Positions 8,562 to 17,093 are shown, numbered from the stretch's first letter. The stretch: DNA of 64,000 nt from Sphaerisporangium album (GCF_003323745.1 NZ_QOIL01000002.1:1-64000); one strand, 5' to 3'. Program-made: numbers and translations. The notes: generated by a model from the sequence alone, not told the origin.

Positions 8562-9887
8562 ATGGCGATAAATCGACATAATCAGGCTATGTCCGACCTT
8601 CTTGCGCGCCATCGTGCGGTCATGCCCAACTGGTTGTCCATCTACTACGACGAGCCCATCGAGATCGTGCGGGGGAAGGGCAACCGCGTCGTCGACGCCG
8701 AAGGCCATACCTACCTGGACTTCTTCGCCGGCATCCTCACCAACATGATCGGGTACGACGTGCCCGAGGTGCGCGAGGCCGTGGAGCGCCAGATCGCCAC
8801 GGGCGTGGTGCACACCAGCACCGTCTACCTGCTGCGCGGCCAGATCGAGCTCGCCGAGAAGATCGCCAGACTGTCGGGCATCGAGAACGCGAAGGTCTTC
8901 TTCACCAACTCCGGCACCGAGGCCAACGAGACGGCCCTGCTGCTCGCGACCTACGCCCGCAGGTCCGACCAGGTGCTCGCCATGCGGCAGAGCTACCACG
9001 GCCGCAGTTTCGGCGCGCTGTCGGTCACCAGCAACCGCTCCTGGAAGAACAACTCCCTGTCGCCGCTCAACGTGCACTTCCTGCACGGCGCCGACCGCCA
9101 CCTTCCCCAGTTCCGCGGCCTCTCCGACGCCGAGTACATCGAGGTCTGCGTCGAGGACCTGCGGCACGTGCTCGCCACGGCCGTGTCCAACGACGTCGCC
9201 GCGCTGATCGCCGAGCCGATCCAGGGCGTGGGCGGCTTCACCATGGCCCCCGACGGCCTGTTCAAGGCGTACAAGGAGGTGCTGGACGAGGAGGGCATCC
9301 TCTTCATCTCCGACGAGGTGCAGACCGGATGGGGCCGCACGGGCTCGGCCTTCTTCGGCATCCAGAACCACGGCATGACGCCGGACATGATGACCTTCGC
9401 CAAGGGCCTCGGCAACGGGTTCGCGGTCGGCGGCGTCGTGGCCCGCGGCGACCTGATGGACGGCCCGCACGCGATCGGCCTGGCGACCTTCGGCGGCAAC
9501 CCGATCTCCATGGCCGCCGCCAACGCGACGCTCGACTACGTCCTCGACCACGACCTGCAGAGCCGCGCCGCCGTCACCGGCAAGATCCTCATCGACGGCC
9601 TGCGCGAGGCCAAGGGCCGCCTGCCCATCGTGGGCGACGTCCGCGGCAAGGGGCTGATGTTCGCCGTCGAGCTCGTCGACCCCGCGACCGGCGCCCCCGC
9701 GCCCGCGCTGGCCGGCCGGTTCATGGAGGAGACCAAGAAGCTGGGCCTGCTCGCGGGCAAGGGCGGCCTGTACGGCAACGCGCTGCGCATGGCGCCCCCG
9801 CTGACGCTCACCGAGGACGAGGCGCGCGAGGGCCTGGGCATCATCCTCAGCGCGCTGGAGACGATCAACGAGGAGGCGGGCAAGTGA
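8562..9887 (+). CDS. Class III aminotransferase (omega-amino acid type)
   Basis: A PLP-dependent class III transaminase of about 441 residues. Landmarks are DFFAGILTNMIGYDVPEV, FFTNSGTEANETALLLAT, the aspartate motif LFISDEVQTGWGRTGSAF and the PLP lysine in FAKGLGNGFAVGG. It overlaps the next gene by 4 nt (GTGA). That gene encodes methylmalonate-semialdehyde dehydrogenase, so the likely substrates are beta-alanine, beta-aminoisobutyrate or similar omega-amino acids, with the aldehyde product passed to MmsA. The ATG at 8562 was chosen because GGGGG precedes it by 8 nt; ATG 8589 is also possible. Confidence 0.9.
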   Translation: MAINRHNQAMSDLLARHRAVMPNWLSIYYDEPIEIVRGKGNRVVDAEGHTYLDFFAGILTNMIGYDVPEVREAVERQIATGVVHTSTVYLLRGQIELAEKIARLSGIENAKVFFTNSGTEANETALLLATYARRSDQVLAMRQSYHGRSFGALSVTSNRSWKNNSLSPLNVHFLHGADRHLPQFRGLSDAEYIEVCVEDLRHVLATAVSNDVAALIAEPIQGVGGFTMAPDGLFKAYKEVLDEEGILFISDEVQTGWGRTGSAFFGIQNHGMTPDMMTFAKGLGNGFAVGGVVARGDLMDGPHAIGLATFGGNPISMAAANATLDYVLDHDLQSRAAVTGKILIDGLREAKGRLPIVGDVRGKGLMFAVELVDPATGAPAPALAGRFMEETKKLGLLAGKGGLYGNALRMAPPLTLTEDEAREGLGIILSALETINEEAGK

Positions 9888-11407
9888 CGGCCTCCGTGCC
9901 GAAGCGAGTCGGTCACTGGATCGGCGGCGCGCAGGCGGACGAGCCGTCCGTCCGCCGGGCGGAGATCTTCAACCCCGCGACCGGCGAGGTGAGCGGGCAC
10001 GTCGATCTCGCCTCCGCGCAGGAGGTGGACGCGGCGGTCGCGACGGCGGCGGCGGCGTTCCCGGCGTGGCGGGACGCCTCGCTGGTCAAGCGCGCGCAGG
10101 TGCTGTTCCGCTTCCGCGAGCTGATGTACGCCCACCGGGACGAGCTGGCCGCGCTGATCAGCTCCGAGCACGGCAAGGTGCACTCCGACGCGCTCGGCGA
10201 GGTCGCCCGGGGCCTGGAGGTCGTGGAGTTCGCCTGCGGCATCCCGCACCTGCTCAAGGGCGGCTTCTCCGAGAACGTCTCCACGAACGTGGACTCCTTC
10301 TCCATCCGCCAGCCGCTCGGGGTGGTGGCCGGCATCACGCCGTTCAACTTCCCGGCGATGGTGCCGATGTGGATGTACCCGGTGGCGATCGCCTGCGGCA
10401 ACACCTTCGTCCTCAAGCCGTCCGAGCGCGACCCGTCGGCGTCGCTGCTGATGGCGCGGCTGTGGAAGGAGGCCGGTCTGCCCGACGGCGTGTTCAACGT
10501 CGTGCAGGGCGACAAGGAGGCCGTCGACCGCCTGCTCGAGCACCCCGACGTGCGCGCCGTCTCGTTCGTCGGCTCCACGCCGATCGCCCGGTACGTGTAC
10601 GAGACCGGCACCCGCAACGGCAAGCGGGTGCAGGCGCTCGGCGGCGCCAAGAACCACATGCTGGTGCTGCCGGACGCCGACCTGGACCTGGTGGCCGACG
10701 CCGCGGTCAACGCGGGGTTCGGGTCGGCGGGGGAGCGCTGCATGGCGATCTCGGTCGTGCTCGCGGTGGACCCGGTCGGCGACGAGCTGGTCGACAAGGT
10801 CGTCCAGCGGGTCGGCGAGCTGACGATCGGCCCCGGCGACGACCCGGAGTCGCAGATGGGGCCGCTGGTCACGCGGGTGCACCGGGACAAGGTCGCGTCC
10901 TACCTCGACACGGCGGTCGCCGAGGGCGCCAAGCTGGTGGTCGACGGGCGCGAGACCCAGGTCAAGGGCGGCACGACGGCCGCCGGGACGCCCGGCTTCT
11001 GGCTCGGGCCCACGGTCATCGACCAGGTGCGGCCGGGGTCGGTCGTCCACAGGGACGAGATCTTCGGCCCGGTCCTGTCGATCGTGCGGGTGTCCTCCTA
11101 CGAGGAAGGGCTGAAGATCATCAACGACGTCGAGTACGGCAACGGCACGGCCATCTTCACCAACGACGGGGGCGCCGCCCGGCGCTTCCAGAACGAGGTC
11201 GAGGTGGGCATGGTCGGCATCAACGTGCCGATCCCCGTGCCGATGGCGTTCTACAGCTTCGGCGGCTGGAAGGCCTCGCTGTTCGGCGACACGCACGTGC
11301 ACGGCACCGAGGGCGTCCACTTCTACACGCGCGGCAAGGTGGTCACGTCCCGCTGGCTCGACCCGAGCCACGGCGGCGTCAACCTCGGGTTCCCCACCAA
11401 CAAGTGA
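9884..11407 (+). CDS. mmsA: CoA-acylating methylmalonate-semialdehyde dehydrogenase
   Basis: A 507-residue ALDH-superfamily enzyme that converts (methyl)malonate semialdehyde with CoA and NAD to propionyl- or acetyl-CoA. Diagnostic features are GVVAGITPFNFPAMVPMWMY, QALGGAKNHMLVLPDADLD and the catalytic cysteine in GSAGERCMAIS, where arginine before the cysteine is typical of the MMSDH group. Its length matches the family. GTG overlaps the aminotransferase stop, so the two are translationally coupled and form an omega-amino acid degradation unit. Confidence 0.93.
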   Translation: MTASVPKRVGHWIGGAQADEPSVRRAEIFNPATGEVSGHVDLASAQEVDAAVATAAAAFPAWRDASLVKRAQVLFRFRELMYAHRDELAALISSEHGKVHSDALGEVARGLEVVEFACGIPHLLKGGFSENVSTNVDSFSIRQPLGVVAGITPFNFPAMVPMWMYPVAIACGNTFVLKPSERDPSASLLMARLWKEAGLPDGVFNVVQGDKEAVDRLLEHPDVRAVSFVGSTPIARYVYETGTRNGKRVQALGGAKNHMLVLPDADLDLVADAAVNAGFGSAGERCMAISVVLAVDPVGDELVDKVVQRVGELTIGPGDDPESQMGPLVTRVHRDKVASYLDTAVAEGAKLVVDGRETQVKGGTTAAGTPGFWLGPTVIDQVRPGSVVHRDEIFGPVLSIVRVSSYEEGLKIINDVEYGNGTAIFTNDGGAARRFQNEVEVGMVGINVPIPVPMAFYSFGGWKASLFGDTHVHGTEGVHFYTRGKVVTSRWLDPSHGGVNLGFPTNK

Positions 11408-11414
11408 CGCGCTC

Positions 11415-11466
11415 CCCAGGCTGAGGCCTGGGATTCCGCCCGTGCCGCATGGCGATCATGCGGCAC
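11415..11466 (+). terminator. Two consecutive terminator hairpins after mmsA
   Basis: The first stem is cccaggc/gcctggg (11415-11432, 4-nt loop). The second is gtgccgcatg/catgcggcac (11442-11466, 10-bp perfect, 5-nt loop), followed by ttcggtgtttt. Both lie between mmsA and the next promoter. Confidence 0.85.
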
Positions 11467-11546
11467 TTCGGTGTTTTCCTCGGCCGCGCCCGGCTAGGCT
11501 GCTCGCAACGACGGTGCGGACATACGGTGCGGACAAGGGGGCCCGC

Positions 11547-12833
11547 GTGACGAAGGTCAGAGGACGTCGTACCGGCCTGACGGCGGTGGCCGGGGCCGCC
11601 GCGATGCTGCTCGCCGGGTGCGGGGCCGTGAGCAGCGCGTCCGAGCGTACCGGGGTGGCGCCCTCGCGGACCGGCCCGACGTCCCCCGCCCCCTCCGCCT
11701 CGCCGAGCCCGGCGACGCCTGCTCCTGGCGCGTCCGCCACTCCGAGGCCCACGGCGCCCGGGCGCGGTGAGGGCGCGCTCACCGTCCTGGCCGGCCGTGG
11801 GTACGCCGAGTACGGCGCGAGCGACTCGGCGGTCAACTGGGTGGGGGAGTTCGAGCGCGGCTCCGGGTGCAAGGTGAACCTGCGCTACCCGCAGCCCGGC
11901 ACCGACGGCATGGACAAGCTGGTGTCCCAGGGCGCGTTCGACGTCGTCTCGGCGCCTCCGGAGGTCGCGGGCCGGTTGATCGCCGAGAGGAAGGCCGCGC
12001 CGCTGACCACCTCGCTCCTCCCGTACTACCAGCAGATCCCCGAGTGGCTGCGCGACCAGCGCGCGTTCACCTCCGGCGGCAAGGTGTACGGGGTGCCGTA
12101 CCTGTGGGGATACCACCTGACGCTGTACGACGCCGGCGCGCTGTCGCGGGCGCCACAGGACGCGCCGTACTCCGACCGCGGCCCCGTCATGCTGAGGGAC
12201 AGCCCGATGTCCATCGCCGACGCCGCGCTCGTGCTGAAGAAGCGGCGGCCCGCGCTGGGCGTGGAGGACCCGTTCCAGCTCACCCGGCAGCAGTTCGACG
12301 CGGCCGTGTCGTTGCTCGCCGAGAAGAAGGACGCCGGGCGGTCGTACTGGACGAACCCCGTCGAGGCGGTGCAGGGCTTCACGGGAGGCGGCGTGCGGGT
12401 CGAGCGCGCACTGCCCTACACGCTCGCGGTCGCGGGCGGCGCCGGGCGGCAGGTGAAGGCCGTGGACGAGCGGGGGACGACGACCGGGTGGGTCGACTCG
12501 TGGATGATCTCGGCGCAGGCGGCGGCGCCCAACTGCGCCTACCGGTGGATCGACTGGGTCAGCTCGGCCAAGCCGCAGCAGCAGGCGGCCGCGTGGAACG
12601 GGCTCGCCCCCGCCAACCCCCGGGCCTGCTCCTACGACCCCAAGGGCACCGCGGGCCAGGCCGCGCGCGCCGCCCTGGCCGCCCGTGTGTGCGACGCCTA
12701 CGGCGTGGACGACGACGCGCGGATCGCGAAGATCGACTTTGCCGTTCGCCCATCCAAGGATTGCGGCGGCCGGGACGGGGAATGCACCGACTATGCCGAC
12801 TGGGCCGCGGCCTGGCAACGGCTCGTCGGATAG
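11547..12833 (+). CDS. PotD-like solute-binding lipoprotein
   Basis: A 428-residue exported lipoprotein. The lipobox is LLAGCG, with Cys at about residue 24, followed by a Ser/Pro/Thr-rich linker. The mature part resembles periplasmic spermidine/putrescine-binding proteins (TVLAGRGYAEYG, YGVPYLWGYHLTLYD, TTTGWVDSWMISAQAAAP, YRWIDWVSS). Such proteins capture polyamines for an ABC importer, but no permease or ATPase gene is adjacent, so the partner must lie elsewhere or the protein acts as a sensor. GTG is preceded by AAGGGGGC. Neighbouring amine-catabolic genes support a polyamine-related role. Confidence 0.82.
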   Translation: MTKVRGRRTGLTAVAGAAAMLLAGCGAVSSASERTGVAPSRTGPTSPAPSASPSPATPAPGASATPRPTAPGRGEGALTVLAGRGYAEYGASDSAVNWVGEFERGSGCKVNLRYPQPGTDGMDKLVSQGAFDVVSAPPEVAGRLIAERKAAPLTTSLLPYYQQIPEWLRDQRAFTSGGKVYGVPYLWGYHLTLYDAGALSRAPQDAPYSDRGPVMLRDSPMSIADAALVLKKRRPALGVEDPFQLTRQQFDAAVSLLAEKKDAGRSYWTNPVEAVQGFTGGGVRVERALPYTLAVAGGAGRQVKAVDERGTTTGWVDSWMISAQAAAPNCAYRWIDWVSSAKPQQQAAAWNGLAPANPRACSYDPKGTAGQAARAALAARVCDAYGVDDDARIAKIDFAVRPSKDCGGRDGECTDYADWAAAWQRLVG

Positions 12834-12906
12834 ACGGGGTCATCTTGGACAACGCGTGAGAAGACCGCGGGCGCGCCCGTTCCCCCGCTGGGCGCCGCCC
12901 GCCCCT

Positions 12907-12941
12907 GGCGCTCCGGATCATCCCCCCGAGTCCGGAGCGCC
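12907..12941 (+). terminator. Terminator hairpin after PotD-like gene
   Basis: The arms ggcgctccgga (12907-12917) and tccggagcgcc (12931-12941) are a perfect 11-bp inverted repeat with a C-rich loop. It lies 73 nt after the stop codon. Confidence 0.8.
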
Positions 12942-13091
12942 TTCTCGCGGCGTGCCGTGTGCGCGTGGGTGCGCGGCTCTTCTCGACGTGTGATCCGTGC
13001 CCCGAAGGGCCCGTGACGGGCGTTCTCCCCGGTGGTCGCCGGGCCGTACGACGAAATCCGCATTGCCGGCCCGGCCGTCCGTAGTTCTTTG

Positions 13092-13133
13092 CTGACTGGT
13101 CGACCAGCCAGTATTGAATGGTCGACCAGTCAG
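13092..13133. promoter_or_regulatory. Double palindromic operator before saccharopine dehydrogenase-like gene
   Basis: ctgactggtcgacca (13092-13106) and tggtcgaccagtcag (13119-13133) are perfect 15-bp inverted repeats with a 12-bp spacer. Each arm also contains the palindrome GGTCGACC, with centres 22 bp apart, so two regulator dimers could bind one helix face. The pattern is typical of TetR-family operators. No regulator is adjacent. Confidence 0.75.
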
Positions 13134-13150
13134 TTGGTACCGTCGATGAC

Positions 13151-14413
13151 ATGCGCATTCTGCTCGTAGGCGCAGGTGGCGTGGGGTCCGCAGTGGTCCC
13201 CATCGCCGCGCGCCGGAAATTCTTCGAACACATCGTCGTCGCCGACTATGACCGCTCACGCGCCGAGGCAGTGGTCTCCAAACAGGTCCTTTCCGGGCCC
13301 GCTCCCGGACGAGACGCCCTTCGGTTCAGCGCCATCGGCCTGGACGCCTCCGACCAGGACGCGGTGGAGGCGGCCCTTCGCGAGCACGCGTGCGACGTGC
13401 TCTTCAACGCCGTCGACCCCCGGTTCGACATGCCCCTGTTCAGGGCCGCGCTGAACGCCGGCGCGCACTACCTCGACATGGCCATGTCCCTGTCCCGGCC
13501 GCACCCCAGCCGGCCGTACGAACTGCCCGGCGTCAAGCTCGGCGACGAGCAGTTCGCGCTGTCGGCGGCCTGGGAGGACAAGGGGCTGCTCGCCCTGGTC
13601 GGCATGGGCGTCGAGCCGGGCCTCGCCGACGTCTTCGCCCGGTACGCCGCCGACCACCTCTTCGAGAGCATCGACGAGATCGGTATCCGCGACGGGGCCA
13701 ACCTGGTCGTCGAGGGCCCGGACGGGGAGGAGGCGTTCGCGCCCACCTTCTCCATCTGGACCACGATCGAGGAGTGCCTCAACCCGCCCGTCGTCTGGGA
13801 GGACGGCGGCTGGCACACCACCGAGCCGTTCAGCGAGCCCGAGGTCTTCGACTTCCCCGAGGGCATCGGCCCGGTGGAGTGCGTGAACGTCGAGCACGAG
13901 GAGGTGCTGCTCGTCCCCCGCTGGGTGAAGGTCCGCAAGGTGACGTTCAAGTACGGCCTCGGCGCGGAGTTCATCGACGTGCTGCGCACCCTGCACAAGC
14001 TCGGCCTGGACTCCACCGAGCCCGTGCGCGTGCGAGGCATTTCGGTGTCGCCCCGCGACGTCGTGGCGGCCTCGCTGCCCGACCCGGCGACGCTCGGCGA
14101 GCGGATGCGCGGCAAGACCTGCGCGGGCACCTGGATCAAGGGTGTCGGCAAGGACGGTGAGCCGCGCGAGGTCTACCTGTACCACGTGGTCGACAACGAA
14201 TGGTCGATGCGCGAGTACGGCGCCCAGGCGGTGGTCTGGCAGACGGCGGTCCACCCCGTCGTCGCGCTGGAGCTACTCGCGCGCGGCGAGTGGAAGGGCG
14301 CCGGTGTCCTCGGCCCCGAGGCGTTCGAGCCCGAGCCGTTCCTGGCGCTGCTGAACGAGTACGGCTCTCCCTGGGGGATGCGCGAGGGGTCTCCGGGCGT
14401 GGCCGGCGGCTGA
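13151..14413 (+). CDS. Saccharopine dehydrogenase family protein
   Basis: A 420-residue oxidoreductase with an N-terminal Rossmann motif (MRILLVGAGGVGSAVVPIAA) and the saccharopine dehydrogenase/carboxynorspermidine fold (LFNAVDPRFDMPLFRAALNA, YLDMAMSLS, GMGVEPGLADVFARYAADHL). Known relatives act on lysine-derived or polyamine-derived conjugates; the exact substrate cannot be read from sequence. The ATG at 13151 gives the canonical nucleotide-binding start. No ribosome site precedes it, and the operator ends 17 nt upstream, so transcription probably begins close to the start codon. Its context among amine-catabolic genes suggests lysine or polyamine breakdown. Confidence 0.85.
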   Translation: MRILLVGAGGVGSAVVPIAARRKFFEHIVVADYDRSRAEAVVSKQVLSGPAPGRDALRFSAIGLDASDQDAVEAALREHACDVLFNAVDPRFDMPLFRAALNAGAHYLDMAMSLSRPHPSRPYELPGVKLGDEQFALSAAWEDKGLLALVGMGVEPGLADVFARYAADHLFESIDEIGIRDGANLVVEGPDGEEAFAPTFSIWTTIEECLNPPVVWEDGGWHTTEPFSEPEVFDFPEGIGPVECVNVEHEEVLLVPRWVKVRKVTFKYGLGAEFIDVLRTLHKLGLDSTEPVRVRGISVSPRDVVAASLPDPATLGERMRGKTCAGTWIKGVGKDGEPREVYLYHVVDNEWSMREYGAQAVVWQTAVHPVVALELLARGEWKGAGVLGPEAFEPEPFLALLNEYGSPWGMREGSPGVAGG

Positions 14414-14444
14414 CGCGGGCCGCGGGCGCGCCGCCGGGCGGTGA

Positions 14445-14696
14445 TCAGGGGAGAGCGGCCCTCTTGGGCGAAGAGGGGCTGTGCCGAGGCGCGGGCGTGG
14501 CGGGGAGCAGGGCCTTCGCGCAGTCCTCGCACGCCATGACGGGGGCGCCGCCGGGTAGCCTGCCCACCCGGACCCGAGGCCGCGGCCACTTCTTGTGGCA
14601 GACGACGCAGGCGTCCCCGTCGCGCTGGGGGCCGGTGAGATCTTCTGGGTCGAACGTCAGGTTCAGCCGTGCCGTCGCGGTCGGATCCCGGCTCAT
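14445..14696 (-). CDS. Small CxxC/CxxC putative zinc-binding protein
   Basis: An 83-residue protein with two cysteine pairs, ACVVCHKKWPRPRVRVG and MACEDCAKAL, in a zinc-ribbon-like layout. The flanks are polar (N-terminal ARLNLTFDPEDLTGPQRDGD; proline/serine tail). AGGAG lies 4 nt before the chosen ATG; the GTG immediately upstream is an alternative. It is convergent with the saccharopine dehydrogenase-like gene and lies upstream of the leftward frame of the histidine kinase. The function is unknown. Zinc binding is inferred from the cysteines only. Confidence 0.65.
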   Translation of the reverse strand: MSRDPTATARLNLTFDPEDLTGPQRDGDACVVCHKKWPRPRVRVGRLPGGAPVMACEDCAKALLPATPAPRHSPSSPKRAALP

Positions 14697-14783
14697 CACG
14701 CTCCTGTGGATCGAGAAACATATACCCGAACCGTTATAGCGCCATTACCCTTAGTGATCGACTACGGCGACGTCAAGAATGGA

Positions 14784-15644
14784 TCAAATCGGGGCTCTAG
14801 CCCGGATTCCGGCCGGCGGGAGTCTCTTGGCCGGCCAGCGGAAGCCGGAGCGTGAAACGCGCCCCGCCGATGGGCGCGTCCTCGACGGACAGGATCCCGT
14901 GGTGGCGTCGGCGATCTCGCGCGCGATGGCGAGGCCGAGGCCGGTGCCGCCGCGGTCCCGGCCGCGGGGGCCGCACAACCGGGTGAAGCGCTCGAAGACG
15001 CGTTCCCGGTCGGCCTCGGCGATGCCGCATCCGTCGTCGGAGACGGCCAGTTCCCCGGTGCCGTCGTGGCGGGTCACGTCGACCGCCACGACGCTCCTGG
15101 CGTACCGCTGGGCGTTGTCCAGCAGGTTGGTGAGCAGGCGGCCGATCTGGATGGGGACGATGTCGACGTGGACCTCCTGGTCGAGCCGCGTCCGCAGGGC
15201 GATCTTGTCCATCCGGCGGGAGACCTCCGCCTGGACCAGCAGCGCCAGGTTCACGGGCCTTCGCTCGGCCGGCGTGTTCCCGTTGAGCCGCGACAGCAGG
15301 AGCAGGTCGCCCATGACCGCCTCCATGCGGTCGATGTCGTCCAGCGCGTGCGTCAGGACCTCGTGCAGGTCCTGCTCACCGGGGTGGAGAAGGGCTTCTT
15401 CCAGTTGCGCGCGCAGTCCGGCCAAGGGGGTGCGCAGTTCGTGTGAGGCGTCGGAGGCGAAGTCACGCTGCCGGCGCAGTGCCCGGTTCAGCCCCCCCAG
15501 AGTGGAGGTGACGGTGCGGATGGTGCGGTCGATCTCGTCCTCGCCCGGATGCGCGGGCGTCATATCGGACGAACGCCGGGATTCTGCCGGCATGTCGATC
15601 GCGTCGATGTAGTCGCACAAACGTGTCAAGCGTCGCAGGTCCAT
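14784..15644 (-). CDS. Histidine kinase without sensor domain; C-terminus frameshifted
   Basis: A HisKA/HATPase kinase of 286 residues as read. The phosphoacceptor is His68 in DFASDASHELRTPLAGLR, the N box is LLTNLLDNAQRYA, and the G boxes are SDDGCGIAEADRERVFERF and RGGTGLGLAIAREIADA. No transmembrane or input domain precedes the kinase core; the short N-terminus looks like a HAMP remnant. After ADA at about 14904 the reading frame departs. The expected ending, with HHGILSVEDAPIGGARFTL, is in the next frame and stops at 14797, so one base appears to be missing. GGAGG precedes the ATG at 15644. It probably pairs with the upstream NarL-type regulator. Confidence 0.8.
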   Translation of the reverse strand: MDLRRLTRLCDYIDAIDMPAESRRSSDMTPAHPGEDEIDRTIRTVTSTLGGLNRALRRQRDFASDASHELRTPLAGLRAQLEEALLHPGEQDLHEVLTHALDDIDRMEAVMGDLLLLSRLNGNTPAERRPVNLALLVQAEVSRRMDKIALRTRLDQEVHVDIVPIQIGRLLTNLLDNAQRYARSVVAVDVTRHDGTGELAVSDDGCGIAEADRERVFERFTRLCGPRGRDRGGTGLGLAIAREIADATTGSCPSRTRPSAGRVSRSGFRWPAKRLPPAGIRARAPI

Positions 15645-15857
15645 GTCCTTCCTCCCTCGGCGCGCGCCCACCGGACACCGGGGCGTGTGGATCGCCGGTG
15701 AGGTGCATGTCGCGCGTGCCCGTCGGACACGGTGACGGCCCGCCGACGTCGTGCGACGGGGTCCTGTCCAGACATGTCGACCACGCTAGAGGTTCGGCCG
15801 ATGGCCCGCGACCCTCATGTGGTCCGAACACACCCCTCAGATGGGCTGAACGTGGGC

Positions 15858-16523
15858 TCAGCGGGGGGAGTGCGGGCCGGGCATCAGGCCGGTGCGGATG
15901 GCCACGACGACCGCTTCGAGCTGGCTGTGCGCGCCCAGCTTCGTCATGAGGTTCTTGACATGGCCACGGGCCGTGTGCGGGCTGACGACGAGGCGTCCGG
16001 CGATCGACCGGGGATCGAGCCCCTCGCCCATCAGGCCGAGGACCTCCAGCTCGCGGTCGGTCAGCATGGCCCAGTTCCCCCGCACGGCCTGGTGCGGCCC
16101 GGCGGGGGCGAGGTGGGCGAGGAGCGCTTTGAGTGTCCGGCCCTCGACCATGATGATCTTCTCGTCGGCCGCGGCGCGGATCGCGCGGAGGATGTCGGGG
16201 AACGCGGCGTCCTTGGCCAGGAACCCGGCCGCGCCCGCCGCCGCCGCGGCCGTGAACAGGCCGGGGTCGACGTCGGCGGTCAGGATGAGCACACGGGCCC
16301 GCGGCCGTGACGCCTTGATCCGCCGGGTGCCCTCGATACCGTCGAGGTCGGGCAGATGCACGTCCATGAGCACGACGTCGGGGTGCCGTGCCTCCGTGAG
16401 GGCGAGCGCGTCCCCCACGGTCGGGACGGCGCCCACGCAGTCCATGTCGGGCTGCGCGCCGATCGCGATCTCCAGCGCTCCGGCCAGCGCCCGCTGGTCC
16501 TCGACGACGAGAACCCGGGTCAT
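15858..16523 (-). CDS. NarL/LuxR-type response regulator
   Basis: A 221-residue two-domain response regulator. The receiver domain has the acidic pair (VVEDQ), phosphoacceptor Asp54 in VVLMDVHLPDLDG and the conserved Thr/Lys region (ILTAD; FLAKDA). The C-terminal LuxR HTH reads LTDRELEVLGLMGEGLDPRS, then VSPHTARGHVKNLMTKLG. GGAG lies 7 nt before the ATG. It is transcribed leftward toward the kinase at 14784-15644 (213 bp between) and is divergent from kaiB. It is therefore a candidate output regulator of both the kinase and the Kai island. Confidence 0.92.
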   Translation of the reverse strand: MTRVLVVEDQRALAGALEIAIGAQPDMDCVGAVPTVGDALALTEARHPDVVLMDVHLPDLDGIEGTRRIKASRPRARVLILTADVDPGLFTAAAAAGAAGFLAKDAAFPDILRAIRAAADEKIIMVEGRTLKALLAHLAPAGPHQAVRGNWAMLTDRELEVLGLMGEGLDPRSIAGRLVVSPHTARGHVKNLMTKLGAHSQLEAVVVAIRTGLMPGPHSPR

Positions 16524-16793
16524 CGGCGGGCTCCGCTCGGTCCCATCGTGCGCCTCCGCTCCGCGGCCCTGTGGCCCACCATCGGGCTGACAAAAAGGAT
16601 AAATAGCTTTAAATCGGGCATCTCCGCTTTGATGGGAGACGCCGGGGTGTCCGCACGCTTCGTCCAACGGTCCTGGTCACGACGTTACGCGCGGTACGTC
16701 GCGGCGATCGAGGCGGGCCGGTCGCAGAGGTCTTCGCGAGGTGGGGGTGTCGGTGGCGATGACGCATCCGGGGGCGGGACGGCGGGGGCTCGC
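16524..16793. promoter_or_regulatory. Shared divergent promoter region of kaiB operon and response regulator
   Basis: This 270-bp region separates two divergent starts. Its centre (about 16587-16617, ctgacaaaaaggataaatag and on) is strikingly AT-rich for this genome and is the likely promoter site for one or both directions. A frame continuous with kaiB runs upstream through this region from ATG 16632 but has no KaiB-family sequence before 16794. Confidence 0.55.
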
Positions 16794-17093
16794 GTGACCG
16801 TCTACTCCTTCCGGCTGTATGTGGCGGGCAAAACCGAGCGGTCCCAGACCGCGGAGGTCAACCTGCGCTTCCTGTGCGACTCAAGGCTTCCCGGCGGGTA
16901 CGAGGTCGAGATCGTCGACGCCTCCGAACGCCCCGACCTGGCGGAGGACGGGCGCATCCTCGCCACGCCCACGGTGGTCCGGCTCGCGCCGCTCCCTCAG
17001 CGACGGGTGATCGGGGACCTGTCCGACCACGGCCGCGCCGCCGTCGCCCTCGGCCTGCCGGCCGCGGACGAGCTGCCCCCGGATAGGCGGTGA
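16794..17093 (+). CDS. kaiB: KaiB-like thioredoxin-fold protein
   Basis: A 99-residue protein matching the KaiB family along its length: FRLYVAGKTERSQTAEVNLR at the start, YEVEIVDASERPDLAEDGRI in the middle, and the proline-rich LATPTVVRLAPLPQRRVIGD and LSDHGRAAVALGL at the end. In cyanobacteria KaiB binds the ATPase ring of phosphorylated KaiC. Here it is directly coupled to a KaiC homologue through a GTGA overlap. No kaiA is present. GTG at 16794 gives the family-length protein and follows GGCGGGGG; a longer N-terminus in frame is possible but looks non-homologous. Confidence 0.9.
   Translation: MTVYSFRLYVAGKTERSQTAEVNLRFLCDSRLPGGYEVEIVDASERPDLAEDGRILATPTVVRLAPLPQRRVIGDLSDHGRAAVALGLPAADELPPDRR

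Larger units (their letters stand above)
12834..13150. other. Intergenic region with terminator and operator
   Basis: This stretch contains the terminator of the PotD-like gene (12907-12941) and a strong operator upstream of the dehydrogenase gene (13092-13133). Small frames on either strand are unsupported. Confidence 0.6.

Noticed and set aside
9536-11371. A 611-codon minus-strand frame antisense to mmsA
   Set aside because: Histidine/arginine-rich shadow with no recognisable domain.
14784-15644. Calling the histidine kinase a full pseudogene
   Set aside because: All catalytic boxes are before the frameshift; only the last strand or two of the ATPase domain is altered, so activity cannot be excluded.
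16632-16793. A longer KaiB N-terminus beginning at ATG 16632
   Set aside because: The extra residues (Arg/Gly-rich) are not KaiB-like, and a family-length protein begins at GTG 16794; kept as a possible alternative only.
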